The notes under the pieces are model-generated. The model was given only the letters and a program-made list of their open reading frames with translations, was not told where the DNA came from and did no database searches. The translations under genes were made by a program, and so were the position numbers. This document shows, piece by piece, positions 29,692 to 39,474 of a stretch of DNA of 64,000 nucleotides. This stretch comes from Rubrobacter marinus (lineage in GTDB: Bacteria; Actinomycetota; Rubrobacteria; Rubrobacterales; Rubrobacteraceae). Numbering within the stretch: position 1 is the stretch's first letter; every line of letters begins with the position of its first letter. The stretch covers positions 2,046,001-2,110,000 of the forward strand of contig NZ_CP045121.1 of assembly GCF_011492965.1 (NCBI RefSeq). Reading direction: 5' to 3'.

Positions 29692-30899
29692 CTACGCGGG
29701 CACTTCCTGCGTCCCTTTGTGCGTCTCGGCGGCGTGCGGCGCGCGTCCCAGGATCCCCGCCATCGCGGCGACGGTGGCGCTCAGCGCCACGACGATAAAA
29801 AGGGCCGCCCCGAGCCCGGTGAGCTCGGCGACGAAGCCGATCGCCGAGGGGCCGACGAGGAAGCCGAAGTACCCGGCGGTGGAGACGGCCGCGATCGCCG
29901 TTCCGGCGGGCATCTCGCCGTCGCGCCCGGCGGCGCTCAGCACGCTGGGGAAGACGACCGAGAACCCGGCCCCCGCGCAGGCGAAGCCGATAAGGGCGAG
30001 CACCGGGTGCCCGACCGCCAGGGAGATCCCGAGCCCGGCGGCGGCGAGGGCAGCGCCCGCGCGCACGAGCGCTGCGGGCCGGAAGCTCTTCGCGAGCCTG
30101 TCGCCGCAGAGCCGGCCGGCCGCCATGGTCAGGGAGAAGACGGCGTAACCTGCGGCGGCGAATCCGGGGCCGGACCCCAGCGTCCCGCCGAGGTAGACCG
30201 CGCTCCAGTCCGCCATCGCGCCCTCCCCCAGCAGCACGCAGAAGGCTATGAAGCCGAGCCCCGCGAGCGCGCGGTTCGGCCGCACGAAGGTCGGCCCCTC
30301 CTCTTCGCCCCCGCGATCCGCGCTCGGGGCAGCAGCGCCCTCGAAGAGACGGCGAGCGCGAGCGCGCTCACCACGGCCACGCCGCCGAGGTGCGGCGCGA
30401 GGCCCACCCCGTAGGCGGAGAGGAGCCCCCCGCCCGCGGCGCCCGCGAGGCCGCCCAGGCTGAAGGCCGCGTGGAAGGAGGACATGATCGGGCGCCGGTA
30501 GTCCCTCTCCACCGCCACGGCGTGGGCGTTCATCGAGACGTCCAACGCCCCGTGCCACGCCCCCGCGACGAGCAGGGCCACTACCAGGGCGGGCAGGCTC
30601 TGCGCCAGCGCCGGCAGCACCAGCGAGAGCCCGAAGACCGTACCCGCCACACCCACCACGGGCCGGCTGCCCAGCTTCTGCACCACGCCGCCCGTGAAGA
30701 CCATCGTCGCGAGCGCCCCGCCCGCGAGCGCGAGGAGCGCCAGCCCCAACGAACCCTCGCTCAACCCCAACTCCTCCTGCACCGTGGGGATGCGCACGAT
30801 CCAGTTCGCGAAACCGAACCCGTTAATGAAAAAGACCACGAGCGCGGCCAGACGCGCCCGCTTCAACCTCGCCAGCTCCATCATCTGCTTTCCGAGCAC
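29692..30899 (-). CDS. MFS transporter (one frameshift)
   Basis: A twelve-helix major facilitator. The N-terminal half (VVFFINGFGFANWIVRIPTVQEELGLSEG, GSRPVVGVAG, WHGALDVSMNAHAVAVE, FHAAFSLGG) and the C-terminal half (GEGAMADWSAVYLGGTLG, AGRLCGDRLAKS, GFLVGPSAIGFVAELTGLG) lie in two frames joined near 30330. The style resembles YbjJ-like MFS proteins; the substrate is unknown. GTG 30899 has an AAGGGAG ribosome site. It is divergent from a LacI-family gene, whose operator lies between them, so the transporter is probably under its control. Confidence 0.8.
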
Positions 30900-30927
30900 G
30901 TCACGCTCCCTTCTGTAACGATTTAAT

Positions 30928-30941
30928 CTGTAACGTTACAG
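30928..30941. promoter_or_regulatory. LacI-family operator
   Basis: CTGTAACGTTACAG is a perfect 14-bp palindrome with central CG, the form bound by LacI/GalR regulators. A half site CTGTAACG lies 15 bases to its left. It overlaps the presumed -10 (TACAGT, 30937-30942) of the LacI gene and lies in the MFS promoter region, so it should control both. Confidence 0.8.
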
Positions 30942-30950
30942 TAGGTTATC

Positions 30951-32064
30951 ATGGGGTGCATGGATGTCAATCGGGCGGCGGAGAAAAGTCCGCAGCGGAG
31001 ACGTGTGACGGTCAAGGAGGTTGCGGCGGAGCTGGGGGTTTCTCCGTCGACGGTGTCGAACGCGTACAACCGGCCGGACCAGCTTTCGGCGGGGCTGAGG
31101 GAGAGGGTGTTCGAGGCGGCGCGCAAGCTGGGCTACGCGGGTCCGGATCCCTTCGGGCGCGGTTTGAGGCAGCGGCGGGCGAACGCGGTGGGGGTCTTGT
31201 TCAGGGACAAGCTCTCCTACGCGTTCGCGGACCCCGCGGCCGTGTTGTTTCTCGAGGGGTCTCCGAGGCCGTGGAGGAGGCCGGTCTCGGGATGCTGTTG
31301 CTCCCCGGCGGGTCGCTCGGAGCAGGGACGCGGAGGTGGTAAGGGGGGCGGCGATCGACGGGGTGGTCATCCACAGCATGGCCGCGGACGACCCGCTCGT
31401 CGGAGCGGCCGTCGAGCGCCGGCTACCGGCCGTGATCGTGGACCAGCCGCCCGTCGATGGGGTGCCGGCCATCAACATAGACGACGAGGGGGCGGCCCGG
31501 GCGGCGGCCGAGCACCTGATCGAGCTCGGCCACCGGCGCCTGGGCGTGGTCTCTTTCCGGCTGGCGCTCGAGGCGAGGAGCGGCATGGTCGAGCCCGACC
31601 GGCGGGGGATCGCCACCTTTCGGCCGAGCGGAGCCAGGCTGCGGGGCGTGGCATCCGCGGCCGGCGCCGCCGGGATCCCCTGGGACGACGTCCCGGTCTA
31701 CGAGTGCGCCGTGAGCAGCCCGACGGAGGGCAGGGCCGCCGCCGAGGCGTTGCTCGCCCGCGAGCCGCGCCCGACCGCGATCCTGGCCCTGAGCGATCAG
31801 TTAGCCTTCGGAGTCATCGACGCGGCGGCGCGAATCGGCCTATCCGTGCCGGAAGACCTCTCCGTCGTCGGCTTCGACGACGTCCCCGAGGCGGCGCGCT
31901 CGAACCCCCCGCTGACCACCCTGCACCAGCCGCACGTCGAGAAGGGCCTGCAAGCCGGGCGGAAGCTCGTGGCACAGCTCGGCGGGGAAGACGCCGGAGA
32001 CCAGGAAGAGGTGCTCCTGCCCACCCGGCTCGTCGTGCGAGGCTCGACGAAGACGTTCTCGTGA
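30951..32064 (+). CDS. LacI-family transcriptional regulator (one frameshift)
   Basis: The N-terminal helix-turn-helix reads VTVKEVAAELGVSPSTVSNAYNRPDQLS, with the hinge ARKLGYAGPDP. The periplasmic-binding-like sensor domain follows in another frame after a shift near 31258: DGVVIHSMAADDPLV, PAVIVDQPPVDGVPAINIDDEGAARAAAEHLIELGHRR, AILALSDQLAFGVIDAA and LSVVGFDDVPEAA, ending SAKT-like KTFS at 32064. No ribosome site precedes ATG 30951 and a -10-like TACAGT ends eight bases before it, so the mRNA may be leaderless. Ligand unknown; the divergent MFS gene is the probable target. Confidence 0.83.
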
Positions 32065-32111
32065 GCCGTGGTGGCGCGAGCCGAGGAGGGCGGCCCGTTG
32101 CGCTACGACGG

Positions 32112-32135
32112 CGAGCCGGGGCGAGCACCGGCTCG
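32112..32135 (+). terminator. Hairpin after the LacI gene
   Basis: Eight-base arms CGAGCCGG (32112-32119) and CCGGCTCG (32128-32135) with an 8-base loop and no T-run; about 48 bases past the LacI stop. Confidence 0.5.
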
Positions 32136-32178
32136 TTCCGGAGTTGCGTCGCGTTGAGATGCTCGATGCATCCAAATC

Positions 32179-32207
32179 TTGACAGCCCCACCCGGGACGA
32201 CTAGCCT
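32179..32207 (+). promoter_or_regulatory. Sigma-70-type promoter for the LysE-family gene
   Basis: TTGACA (32179-32184), 17 bases, then TAGCCT (32202-32207). The -10 ends seven bases before ATG 32215, so the transcript should start at the ATG (leaderless). Confidence 0.7.
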
Positions 32208-32214
32208 CCCGGGC

Positions 32215-32829
32215 ATGTCCGTCGAGTTCTTGCTGACATCGCTCGTGGTGGTCCTGATCCCGGGTACCGGGGTGGTTTATACGGTCTCTAGCTCGGTCGG
32301 CGGTGGCTGGCGCCGCGGGCTGTACGCGGCCGTGGGCTGCACCCTGGGCATCGTCCCCCACATGCTGGCGGCGATACTCGGCCTCTCCGGGATCATGCAG
32401 GCGGGGTCGGTCGCGTTCGAGGCGGTCCGTTGGGCGGGGGTCGCTTACCTCGTCTTCATGGGCCTGTCGATGATCCGGGAGGCCGGCACGGTACCGCTCG
32501 ACGCGGGAGAAGCGCCGATCGAGCGCATGGACGCGGTCGTGCGGCGCGGGATACTCTTGAACGTGCTGAACCCGAAGCTGACCCTGTTCTTCTTCGCCTT
32601 CCTCCCGCAGTTTCTCGACGCCACCCCCGGATTTTTCGACGCGCGCCTGATCGGGCTCGGCGGCATCTTCATGCTCATGACCCTCGCGGTCTTCGCCGTC
32701 TACGCCCTGGCTAGCGCCGCCGCACGCGACCTCATCCTCGCCGCGCCCGTCGTCCGCCGCTGGATCGAGCGGTCCCTGGGCGCGCTGCTGATCGGGTTCG
32801 CCGCCAGACTAGCCCTCACGGATCGGTGA
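32215..32829 (+). CDS. LysE-family translocator
   Basis: The 204-residue membrane protein of the LysE/RhtB exporter family has about six helices. Family marks are the N-terminal FLLTSLVVVLIPGTGVVYTVSSSVGGGWRRGL, the re-entrant GCTLGIVPHMLAA, LVFMGLSMIREA and GILLNVLNPKLTLFFFAFLPQFLD. These proteins export amino acids or related metabolites; the substrate cannot be read from sequence. An upstream TTG (32179) is in frame but is the -35 box, so ATG 32215 is the start. Confidence 0.85.
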   Translation: MSVEFLLTSLVVVLIPGTGVVYTVSSSVGGGWRRGLYAAVGCTLGIVPHMLAAILGLSGIMQAGSVAFEAVRWAGVAYLVFMGLSMIREAGTVPLDAGEAPIERMDAVVRRGILLNVLNPKLTLFFFAFLPQFLDATPGFFDARLIGLGGIFMLMTLAVFAVYALASAAARDLILAAPVVRRWIERSLGALLIGFAARLALTDR

Positions 32830-32982
32830 GAACCGCGCGGGCCTCTGGGGCCGTGAACATCCGCGGCCGGGCCGTCCGCAGATCAGTACGCGCTTCGTCG
32901 GCAGAGAAGAAGTATGTCGCAAGAGCTGAGGACGTATGCGGGGTCAGAGAAAAGCGGGGCGGGTCCGCCGTCTGCGGCTCCA

Positions 32983-33597
32983 TTACGAAGGCCGTGCTTG
33001 ATCCGGGCCGGAAGACCGGGAGCGCCACCTCGCGTTCGCGAGGTGGTCCATGAAACGGTCCCTGGCGAGGGTGACGAGGCCGACGGTCCTCTGGGCCACC
33101 ATCTCCGGCAGGGGGTCGAGGGCCACCTCCTTGACGCATGCGTAGGGCCCGCAGAGAACGTAGATGAGACCCCCGTTGCGAATCTCGGTCACCCGCCATT
33201 CGTCGTCCGCTTGCCCGAGATGGAGGAAGATCTCGGCCTCCTCCGCGTGGCTGAAGACCGGCAAGGTCCCTCCGGTGCCGCAGTCGAGGGTCAGCACTTC
33301 CACCCGGCCGTTCGCGGTCTTCGTGATCAGCCAATACGCCCCCCGTGGCCGATACCGCGTCCGCTCGGTTGCTCCCTCTGTCTCTCGCGTTGCCGTCCCG
33401 ATCACCACGTCTCCTCGCCTTCTCTCTCCCCGACTCTCCTCGAAGTCCTCCATGACGTGGTCCGGGGTCTCGGCATCGTCGTCGCCGGGTGCTTTACTCC
33501 CGCGCGACTCTCCCCGATCTTCCCTCGCTCTCCGCGCCCGCAACGTCCCGCCGCTTCGGGCGTGACGGTCGATCTTCTGCGGATCTGCCGGTCGCAC
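32983..33597 (-). CDS. Conserved-looking hypothetical protein
   Basis: Not recognised. The 204-residue product has a charged, disordered N-terminal third. It then has a compact domain with YWLITKTANGRVEVLTLDCGTGGTLPVFS, HAEEAEIFLHL, WRVTEIRNGGLIYVLCGPYACVKEVALDPLP and a C-terminal RDRFMDHLA. The start GTG 33597 is backed by a strong AAGGAGGA ribosome site 4-5 bases away. It converges with the LysE gene. The PVF-x-EEAE-FL pattern suggests a small sensor or regulatory fold, but I would not name a function. Confidence 0.6.
   Translation of the reverse strand: MRPADPQKIDRHARSGGTLRARRAREDRGESRGSKAPGDDDAETPDHVMEDFEESRGERRRGDVVIGTATRETEGATERTRYRPRGAYWLITKTANGRVEVLTLDCGTGGTLPVFSHAEEAEIFLHLGQADDEWRVTEIRNGGLIYVLCGPYACVKEVALDPLPEMVAQRTVGLVTLARDRFMDHLANARWRSRSSGPDQARPS
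33025..33046. repeat. Perfect 10-bp inverted repeat inside a hypothetical gene
   Basis: CCACCTCGCG and CGCGAGGTGG are separated by two bases. It lies in the last ~20 codons of the leftward gene. If that gene's true stop lies upstream, this could be its terminator. Confidence 0.5.
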
Positions 33598-33920
33598 GTC
33601 TCCTCCTTAGCTGTAGAAGCCTCTCCTGCGAGAGCTACCGGCGCCCCGCCGGTGGAGCGGGTAAGGAAGGCGAAAACGTCGGCACCCCTCGACTTTCCTC
33701 CCGAAACTTTTCATCCGGGAGGCCCCTGGCCGCCCATCGTGAGGCGACCTGCAGGGAACCAAGACTACCGACCGTCCCCGGCGCCCGGCGACGACAAAAT
33801 CCTTCAATTCTCGCTAGGTCATTTTCCCCATCTCCTACGACCGGCCGCGCGGCTCGGTGGGGCGGCCCTCCCGCGAGGACGGTCGCGAACCGTCTCCCGG
33901 ACCGTTCTCGGCGGGTTACT
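33598..33920. other. Intergenic region, 323 bases
   Basis: No coding frame with a credible start or family match. It holds the hypothetical gene's ribosome site at the left and, at 33878-33894, a hairpin GACGGT/ACCGTC that may end the leftward regulator transcript. The middle (33700-33830) is less GC-rich and may carry the leftward promoter, but I see no clear boxes. Confidence 0.5.
33878..33894 (-). terminator. Hairpin after the LuxR regulator
   Basis: Six-base arms GACGGT and ACCGTC with a five-base loop, 27 bases past the leftward regulator's stop. Weak on its own. Confidence 0.4.
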
Positions 33921-34573
33921 CTAGGAGATCTTGACGGCGCCGTGGCGGACGGCGAAGACGAGGGCCTGCAGTTGGGAGTGGACCCCGAGCTTCATCAGGA
34001 TGCTCGCCACGTGGTTGCGATGCGTACGCTTTGCGATGTGCAGCCTCTCGGCGATGCCGTCGCTGTCGAGGCCCTCCGCGAGCTTCTGCAGGACCTCCAT
34101 CTCGCGGGGGTGAGGCTCGCTATGGACTGACGGGCCTCGTACTCCTCGTCCTTCTTGGTCCCGGCGAAGCGGAGCAGCTCGACGACCTCCTCCAGGGGCA
34201 TCAGGGTCTCGCCCGCCCTGAGCCGTTCCAGGGCCCCGACGACCTCGTCCAGGTGGGCCGTCTTGTGCAGGACGCCCGCGGCCCCGCTCTGGACCGCGCG
34301 GGCCGTCTCGGCGCGGTCCAGGCTCGCGGAGAGCACGAGCGCCTGAGCCTCGGGGTTGGCGGCTCGCAGGTCCCCGATCAGGTCCCCCCCGTAGCCGTCC
34401 GGGAGGCCGAGGTCCACGACGGCCACGTCCACCGGGACCCCTTCGGCGAGCAGCCGGCGGGCCGCCTCCAGCGAACCGGTCTGGCCCACCACCTCGAAGC
34501 CGGTCTCCCGCTCCAACGAGGCGGCGACGGCCTCGCGGACGGCGACGTGATCCTCGACCAGCAGGACTCGCAC
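33921..34573 (-). CDS. NarL/LuxR-type response regulator (one frameshift)
   Basis: Receiver domain: VRVLLVEDHVAVREAV with the acidic pair, VDVAVVDLGLPDG with the phospho-acceptor Asp, LVLSAS and GVLHKT with the conserved Lys. After a missing base near 34110 the LuxR helix-turn-helix follows: SLTPREMEVLQKLAEGLDSDGIAERLHIA, then RNHVASILMKLGVHSQLQALVFAVRHG. GTG 34573 is the natural start, but the upstream kinase frame runs into it with no stop, so the two may be fused. The partner kinase is of the HisKA_3 type, the usual match for this regulator class. Confidence 0.85.
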
Positions 34574-37259
34574 GTCCGACTCCGGCTCGTCTCTCTTCCG
34601 CTCCAGGGCCATCTCGAAGCGCACCTTCGTGCCCATCGCGGGCTCGCTCTCGATCCTGAGTTCCCCGCCGAGGGCGCGCGCCCGCTCTCGCATCCCCTTT
34701 ATGCCCATGCCGCCGTCGGGGGACGGCTCCCTCGACGGGTCCGTGCCCCGGCCGTCGTCGGAGACCTCCGCCAGGAGTCTGCCGTCCGAGGTCGAGACCG
34801 AGATCCCGATGTTGCGCGCCCCCGAGTGGCGCCGGGCGTTGGTCAGGGCCTCCCGACTATGCGCAGGGTCTCCCTGCCCGGGGTCCCGAGCGGTCCTTCG
34901 AGGACCCCGTCGCGCAGGTCCAGGCTGATCTCGGTGTTCGGGGCCATGGTGCGGTGCAGCTCGATGAGCGAATCCAGAAGCCCCGAGAACGGTTTGTCGT
35001 GCTCGGCCTCCAGGCGCAGGTCGTAGATGGCGACGCGCAGTTGCTGCTCGACGCGCTTGAGCGCCGCGGTCAGCCTGCCCGCCCGGTCCGCGGTCTCGCC
35101 CCCGGCGGGCGCGGCCCGCACCATCTCGGCCTGGGTCATCGCGTAGGCCAGGTCCTGGAGGGCCTCGTCGTGCAGGTCGCGGGCAATGCGGCTGCGCTCG
35201 GCCTCCCTGACCTCGCCGAGCTCTTTCCCGGCCTTCTCGCGCTCTATCGCCGTGGCGAGCACGTTGGCTACGGCCTGCAGGAAGTTCGCGTCTTCATCGG
35301 AGAAGGTCCGGCGGGTGCCCGCGTGCGCTCCCAGCGCCCCGTAGGGCTCCTCCCTGCCGGGGACGAGGACGGTCATGCCGCTTACCACGCCGTGCGCCAA
35401 GAGTATGGGGGCCGGCTCGAAGCGCGTCTCCGCCTCCAGGTTCTCGAAGATCACGGGGTCGCTCCCGTCCAGGGTGTAGGCGACTTGGGGGTCTATCTCG
35501 TCCGTGCTCCCGACGGCCCCTCCTGCCAGCCGAACCCCGCGCGCAGCGTCAGCTTCTCGCCTCCGGGCAGGATCTCAACGATCTTGCAGAACTCCACGTC
35601 CAGGGTCCGGGCTACGAGGGCCACGGTGTCGTCCAGGAGCGACCCGAGGCCGTCGTTCGCCAGCGCCCTGAGACCCAGGTCCGCGACGACCGCCTGCTGG
35701 CGGGTCTGCTCCTGGCCCGTCTCCTCGGCCCGCTTGCGCTCCGTTACGTCCTGGAAGTAGATCGACAGGCCCTGCTCCGAGGGGTAGGCGTGCACCTCGA
35801 AGACCGGGCCGCCGCCAGGGTAGGGGTACTCGAAGACGGCGGTCCGCTGCTCGCGGACGGCGCGACGGTACTCGTCCTCGATCGAGGTGCCCAAGATGGC
35901 GGGGAGCGTCTCCCAGAGCGTCCGGCCGATCAGGTCATCTCGCGTAAACTCCTCGCCCGCCAGTTGCGAGGCGAAGCGCAGCGCCCGCTCGTTCAGGTAG
36001 GTGAGGCGCCACTCGTGGTCGAGGGCGTAGAAGGCGTCGGTTACGCTCTCCAGGATGTCCTCGGTGCGCCGGCTCGATTCTCTGAGCGCCTCCTCGTTCC
36101 GCTTGCGCTCGGTGACGTCCCTGACGAGTACCTGCACCGCGGGGTCGCCCTCGTGGACGATGGCTATCGCCGACACCTCCACGTCCACTGCCCCCCCGTC
36201 GGACCGGAGGGCCCTCGCCTCGAACGGCCCCACGGTCTCGCCCCCGAGCGCCCGCGATACCCCCGCTTCCACAGCCGCCCGCGAGCCCGGGTGGAAGAGG
36301 TCGAGGTAGGGCACGCCCAAAAGCTCGCCCGGGCTTCCCGCGCCGACGAGCCTCGCCCCGGCGGGGCTCACGAAGGCGATGCTGCCCTCGGCCAAGACGG
36401 CTATGGCGTCCGGGGAGTTCTCGACCAGCCGCCGGTAGCGCTCCTCGCTCTCGCGCAGCCTCTCCTCTGCCTCCCTGCGCCCACTTATGTCTCGCATGAT
36501 GCACAGGTAGCCCGTGGTTTCGTCCTGCCCTCCGCGCAAGGCGACGGTTATCCCTTCGGCTTGAACCGGCGCGCCGTCCTTTCGGTACCAGGTCCTCTCG
36601 CCACGCCACCGACCCGTGTCGGTCAACTCCTGGAGTTCTTGGGCAAGTTCCTCGTCGCCGTAGTCCCTGGGGACCACCTCTTGTATCGAACGACCCAGCG
36701 CCTCGTTGGCCGTCCAGCCGAACATCCGCTCCGCGCCCTTGTTCCAGGCCGTCAGCACGAACCGCGCGTCCGTGGCCAGGACGGCGTCGTGGACGTTCTC
36801 CAGCAGGCCTGCGTCGTAGCGGCGCCTCTCCTCGGCCCGCTTCTCCTCGGTCACGTCGCGCACGAGGAGTACACCGGCGACGACGCGCCCCTCGTCGTCG
36901 TAGATGGGCGAGGCGTCGCAGCGCATCGTGCCCCGGGTGCCGTCGGCGGCGACGTAGTCGTACTCCTCGTCGCTCACCTCCTCGCCCGTCCTTATGGACC
37001 TCATCACGGCCCACTCTTCGAGTTCGTAAGCATCTCCGTCGGGACGGTACAGCTTGAAGTCACCGGCGTCGCGAAGGTCCTTGAAACCTTCCACCCTCGG
37101 GGGCACGGGCCCGGTCAGGATCCGCCTCATCATGGCCTTCGCCTCTTCGTTGGCGAGGATGATCTCCCCCGAGGCGGCCTCGACGATGGTGACCGCCGCG
37201 GGCACCTGCCGGACCGCTTTTTCCAGGCCCGCACCCCGGATCTTCTGAAGGTCAAACAC
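34574..37259 (-). CDS. Sensor histidine kinase, 4xPAS-GAF-HisKA_3-HATPase (two frameshifts)
   Basis: No membrane helix is seen, so it is a cytoplasmic sensor of about 895 residues. Four PAS/PAC units end in VRDVTEEKRAEE, MRDISGRREAEE, VRDVTERKRNEE and FQDVTERKRAEE. A GAF domain follows (DDTVALVARTLDVEFCKIVEI ... FSDEDANFLQAVANVLATAIER). The dimerisation helix is ERSRIARDLHDEALQDLAYAMTQAE with the phospho-accepting His. The ATPase is REALTNARRHSGA, then SDDGRG and GGMGIKGMRERARALGG. Frames change near 35505 and 34852. GTG 37259 has a GAGAGGA ribosome site. No stop separates it from the receiver. Confidence 0.85.
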
Positions 37260-38209
37260 GCCTGGTCCTCTCGTCCCGGGCACCCGGGCGGTCGAACAGA
37301 GCACCCGATCGTATTCGTCCTGTTCGCTGCTCGAACCCCCCACCCCGGCCGTAAAATGCTTCGCCGGGGGTGGCGGTCTGAATGGGCCCGAGCCGAGGCG
37401 ATGTCCTTCCGGAGACCGGACACGCGGTTGCGGGAGTGTATGTGAGATCTAGCCTCACGCCGGGACCCTCCTTGGGGGTTGGTCTGGTATAGATCGTCAC
37501 GGAACGTCCCCTCTTAGACTACGGTTCTGTGTGTAATGTTACTTTCTTGTGTGGGCTTTTACCCTTTTTTTGTGAGCTTTACGCCAAGTGAAACCTCCGC
37601 ACGGCCCCTCCGGGATGGATGTACCGGTCTTTCGTGGGTGATTTGCCCCGCGAGAACATAGACTCTCTGCCTCACGACCGTCCGACCCTCCGGGTGGAGT
37701 ATGTGTACCGACCGAAGTCGAGACGCGAGGGAGCTGACACAATCCCACGAGGACCGCTGGACGCTCCCCCGTTCCTCCACCGGGGCGACCGGAGCGCGCG
37801 CCCGACGGGCATGGGGGACCTCGCGGTCGCCGTCCGGGACGTCTTTCGCAGGCCGGATAAGTAAGGCCGCGGGCCGAACGTCGGAGCCTGGGGAAAATGT
37901 ACCAGGCGGCCGTGGTCCTTTTGTCTCAGGCGAAGATGGATAACGTAACCCATGACGCAAGGCCGCCGGCGGGTGATCATCGGGCCTCGAAAGCGAGGTA
38001 GGAAGCCAACGAGCTTGTCGGAGGCCGGAACCCTGTGTCCCGCGTGACGCCCTGGGCGGCGCGAAGGACTGCATGCACACTTCGGACCATACTACATGCA
38101 CACTTCGGGCCATTCAAGGGTACCGGGACCGGCAAGACGGACGTTGCCTACCACGCTTCTCGAGTAGCGCGGGAGCTGGATGTTGGAAGATCGATCAGAG
38201 GAGGACGCA
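37260..38209. other. Intergenic region, about 950 bases
   Basis: Between the leftward kinase and the rightward dehydrogenase. Frames here show no family signature or credible codon pattern; an 81-codon frame at 37619-37864 is possible but unsupported. The 37500-37600 stretch is clearly AT-richer (runs of T near 37560-37572) and may hold the kinase promoter. A pair of 19-base direct repeats lies at 38072-38113. Confidence 0.5.
38072..38113. repeat. Two 19-bp direct repeats upstream of the dehydrogenase
   Basis: CATGCACACTTCGG-A-CCAT (38072-38090) recurs as CATGCACACTTCGG-G-CCAT (38095-38113), with one mismatch, four bases between and a 23-bp period (about two helical turns). The layout fits a dimeric activator or repressor site about 100 bases before ATG 38210. 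Confidence 0.65.
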
Positions 38210-39358
38210 ATGAAAGCACTTGTGTACCATGGGCCTCGCAAAGTAAGCGTGGACAACGTCGCCGACGCGGCGATCCAGAAGCCGACCGACGTCGTCGTCA
38301 AGATCACCTCGACCAACATCTGCGGGTCCGACCTGCACATGTACGAGGGCCGGACGGACTTCGAGGAGGGCCGTATCTTCGGCCACGAGAACGTCGGCGA
38401 GGTGGTAGAGGTCGGCGACGCGGTAGACAAGATCCAGGTCGGCGACATGGTCTCCGCGCCCTTCAACATCTCCTGCGGCCACTGCCGCAACTGCGAGCAC
38501 GGCCTGACGAACTACTGCATCAGGATGCAGCCTGTCGACGGATGGGCGGGTGCGGCCTACGGGTTCGCGGACATGGGTCCCTACGCCGGCGGGCAGGCCG
38601 AGTTCCTGCGTGTCCCCTACGCGGACTTCAACCTCCTCAGGCTGCCGGAGGACGCGCGGGAGAAGCAGGACGACTACGTGATGCTCTCGGACATCTTCCC
38701 GACCGGCTACCACGCCACCGAGATGGCCGACGTGCAGCCCGGAGACTCCGTCGTGGTCTACGGCTCCGGGCCCGTGGGGCTCATGGCGGCGTACTCGGCG
38801 ATCATCAAGGGGGCCGGCAAGGTCATGGTCGTGGATAGGCATCCGGACAGGCTGCGGCTTGCCGAGCAGATCGGCGCCATCCCCATCGACGACTCGAAGG
38901 GCTCTCCGGTGGACGCGGTGTTGAACGAGACCGACGGGGTGGGCGCGGACAAGGGCTGCGAGTGCGTGGGCTACCAGGCGCACGACCCGAACGGCAACGA
39001 GGACCCCGCCATGACCATGAACAACCTCGTCAACTCCGTGAAGTTCACCGGCAAGATCGGCTGCGTGGGGGTGTTCGTACCGCAGGATCCCGGAGGGCCG
39101 GACCAGATGGCCCAGCAGGGGAAGGCCGCCTTCGATTTCGGCATGTTCTGGTTCAAGGGCCAGCAGGTGGGCGTCGGCCAGGCCCCGATCAAGCGCTACA
39201 ACCGCCAGCTCCGGGAGCTGATTCACCTGGGTAAGGCCAAGCCCTCGTTCATAGTCTCCCACGACCTCACGCTCGACCAGGGACCGGACGCCTACGAGCA
39301 CTTCGACAAGCGCGAAGAGAGCTGGACCAAGGTCGTCCTCCACCCGAACGGGTCGTAG
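38210..39358 (+). CDS. Zinc-dependent dehydrogenase, glutathione-independent formaldehyde dehydrogenase type
   Basis: The 382-residue MDR enzyme resembles PFDH (dismutating, tightly NAD-bound formaldehyde dehydrogenase). Catalytic zinc site: ICGSDLHMYEGRT and GHENVGEV. Structural zinc: CGHCRNCEHGLTNYC, four Cys. NAD fold: VVVYGSGPVGLMAA. The family-specific GADKGCECVGYQAHDP and PFNISCGHC are present. ATG 38210 follows an AGAGGAGG ribosome site. It heads a run of oxidoreductases and is followed by a hairpin terminator. Confidence 0.88.
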   Translation: MKALVYHGPRKVSVDNVADAAIQKPTDVVVKITSTNICGSDLHMYEGRTDFEEGRIFGHENVGEVVEVGDAVDKIQVGDMVSAPFNISCGHCRNCEHGLTNYCIRMQPVDGWAGAAYGFADMGPYAGGQAEFLRVPYADFNLLRLPEDAREKQDDYVMLSDIFPTGYHATEMADVQPGDSVVVYGSGPVGLMAAYSAIIKGAGKVMVVDRHPDRLRLAEQIGAIPIDDSKGSPVDAVLNETDGVGADKGCECVGYQAHDPNGNEDPAMTMNNLVNSVKFTGKIGCVGVFVPQDPGGPDQMAQQGKAAFDFGMFWFKGQQVGVGQAPIKRYNRQLRELIHLGKAKPSFIVSHDLTLDQGPDAYEHFDKREESWTKVVLHPNGS

Positions 39359-39379
39359 AAGAGCGAACGAGAACGAACG

Positions 39380-39409
39380 CGGGTGGGTTTCGAGGCCGAG
39401 GCCCACCCG
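39380..39409 (+). terminator. Hairpin after the first dehydrogenase
   Basis: Eight-base arms CGGGTGGG (39380-39387) and CCCACCCG (39402-39409) around a 14-base loop; about 20 bases past the stop, no T-run. Confidence 0.6.
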
Positions 39410-39474
39410 TACACACCAGACGACGGAAGATGCGTACGAGCAGCACTCGCCCGCCGTCTCGGAAGGAGCCATGC

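Noticed and set aside
28423-30414. Rightward open frame of about 660 codons over the accessory left edge
   Set aside because: It is antisense to the aquaporin relic, VPGYG gene and MFS gene and has no domain signature.
37619-37864. 81-codon rightward frame in the gap before the first dehydrogenase
   Set aside because: No ribosome site of note, no homology that I recognise; competing frames of similar length exist.
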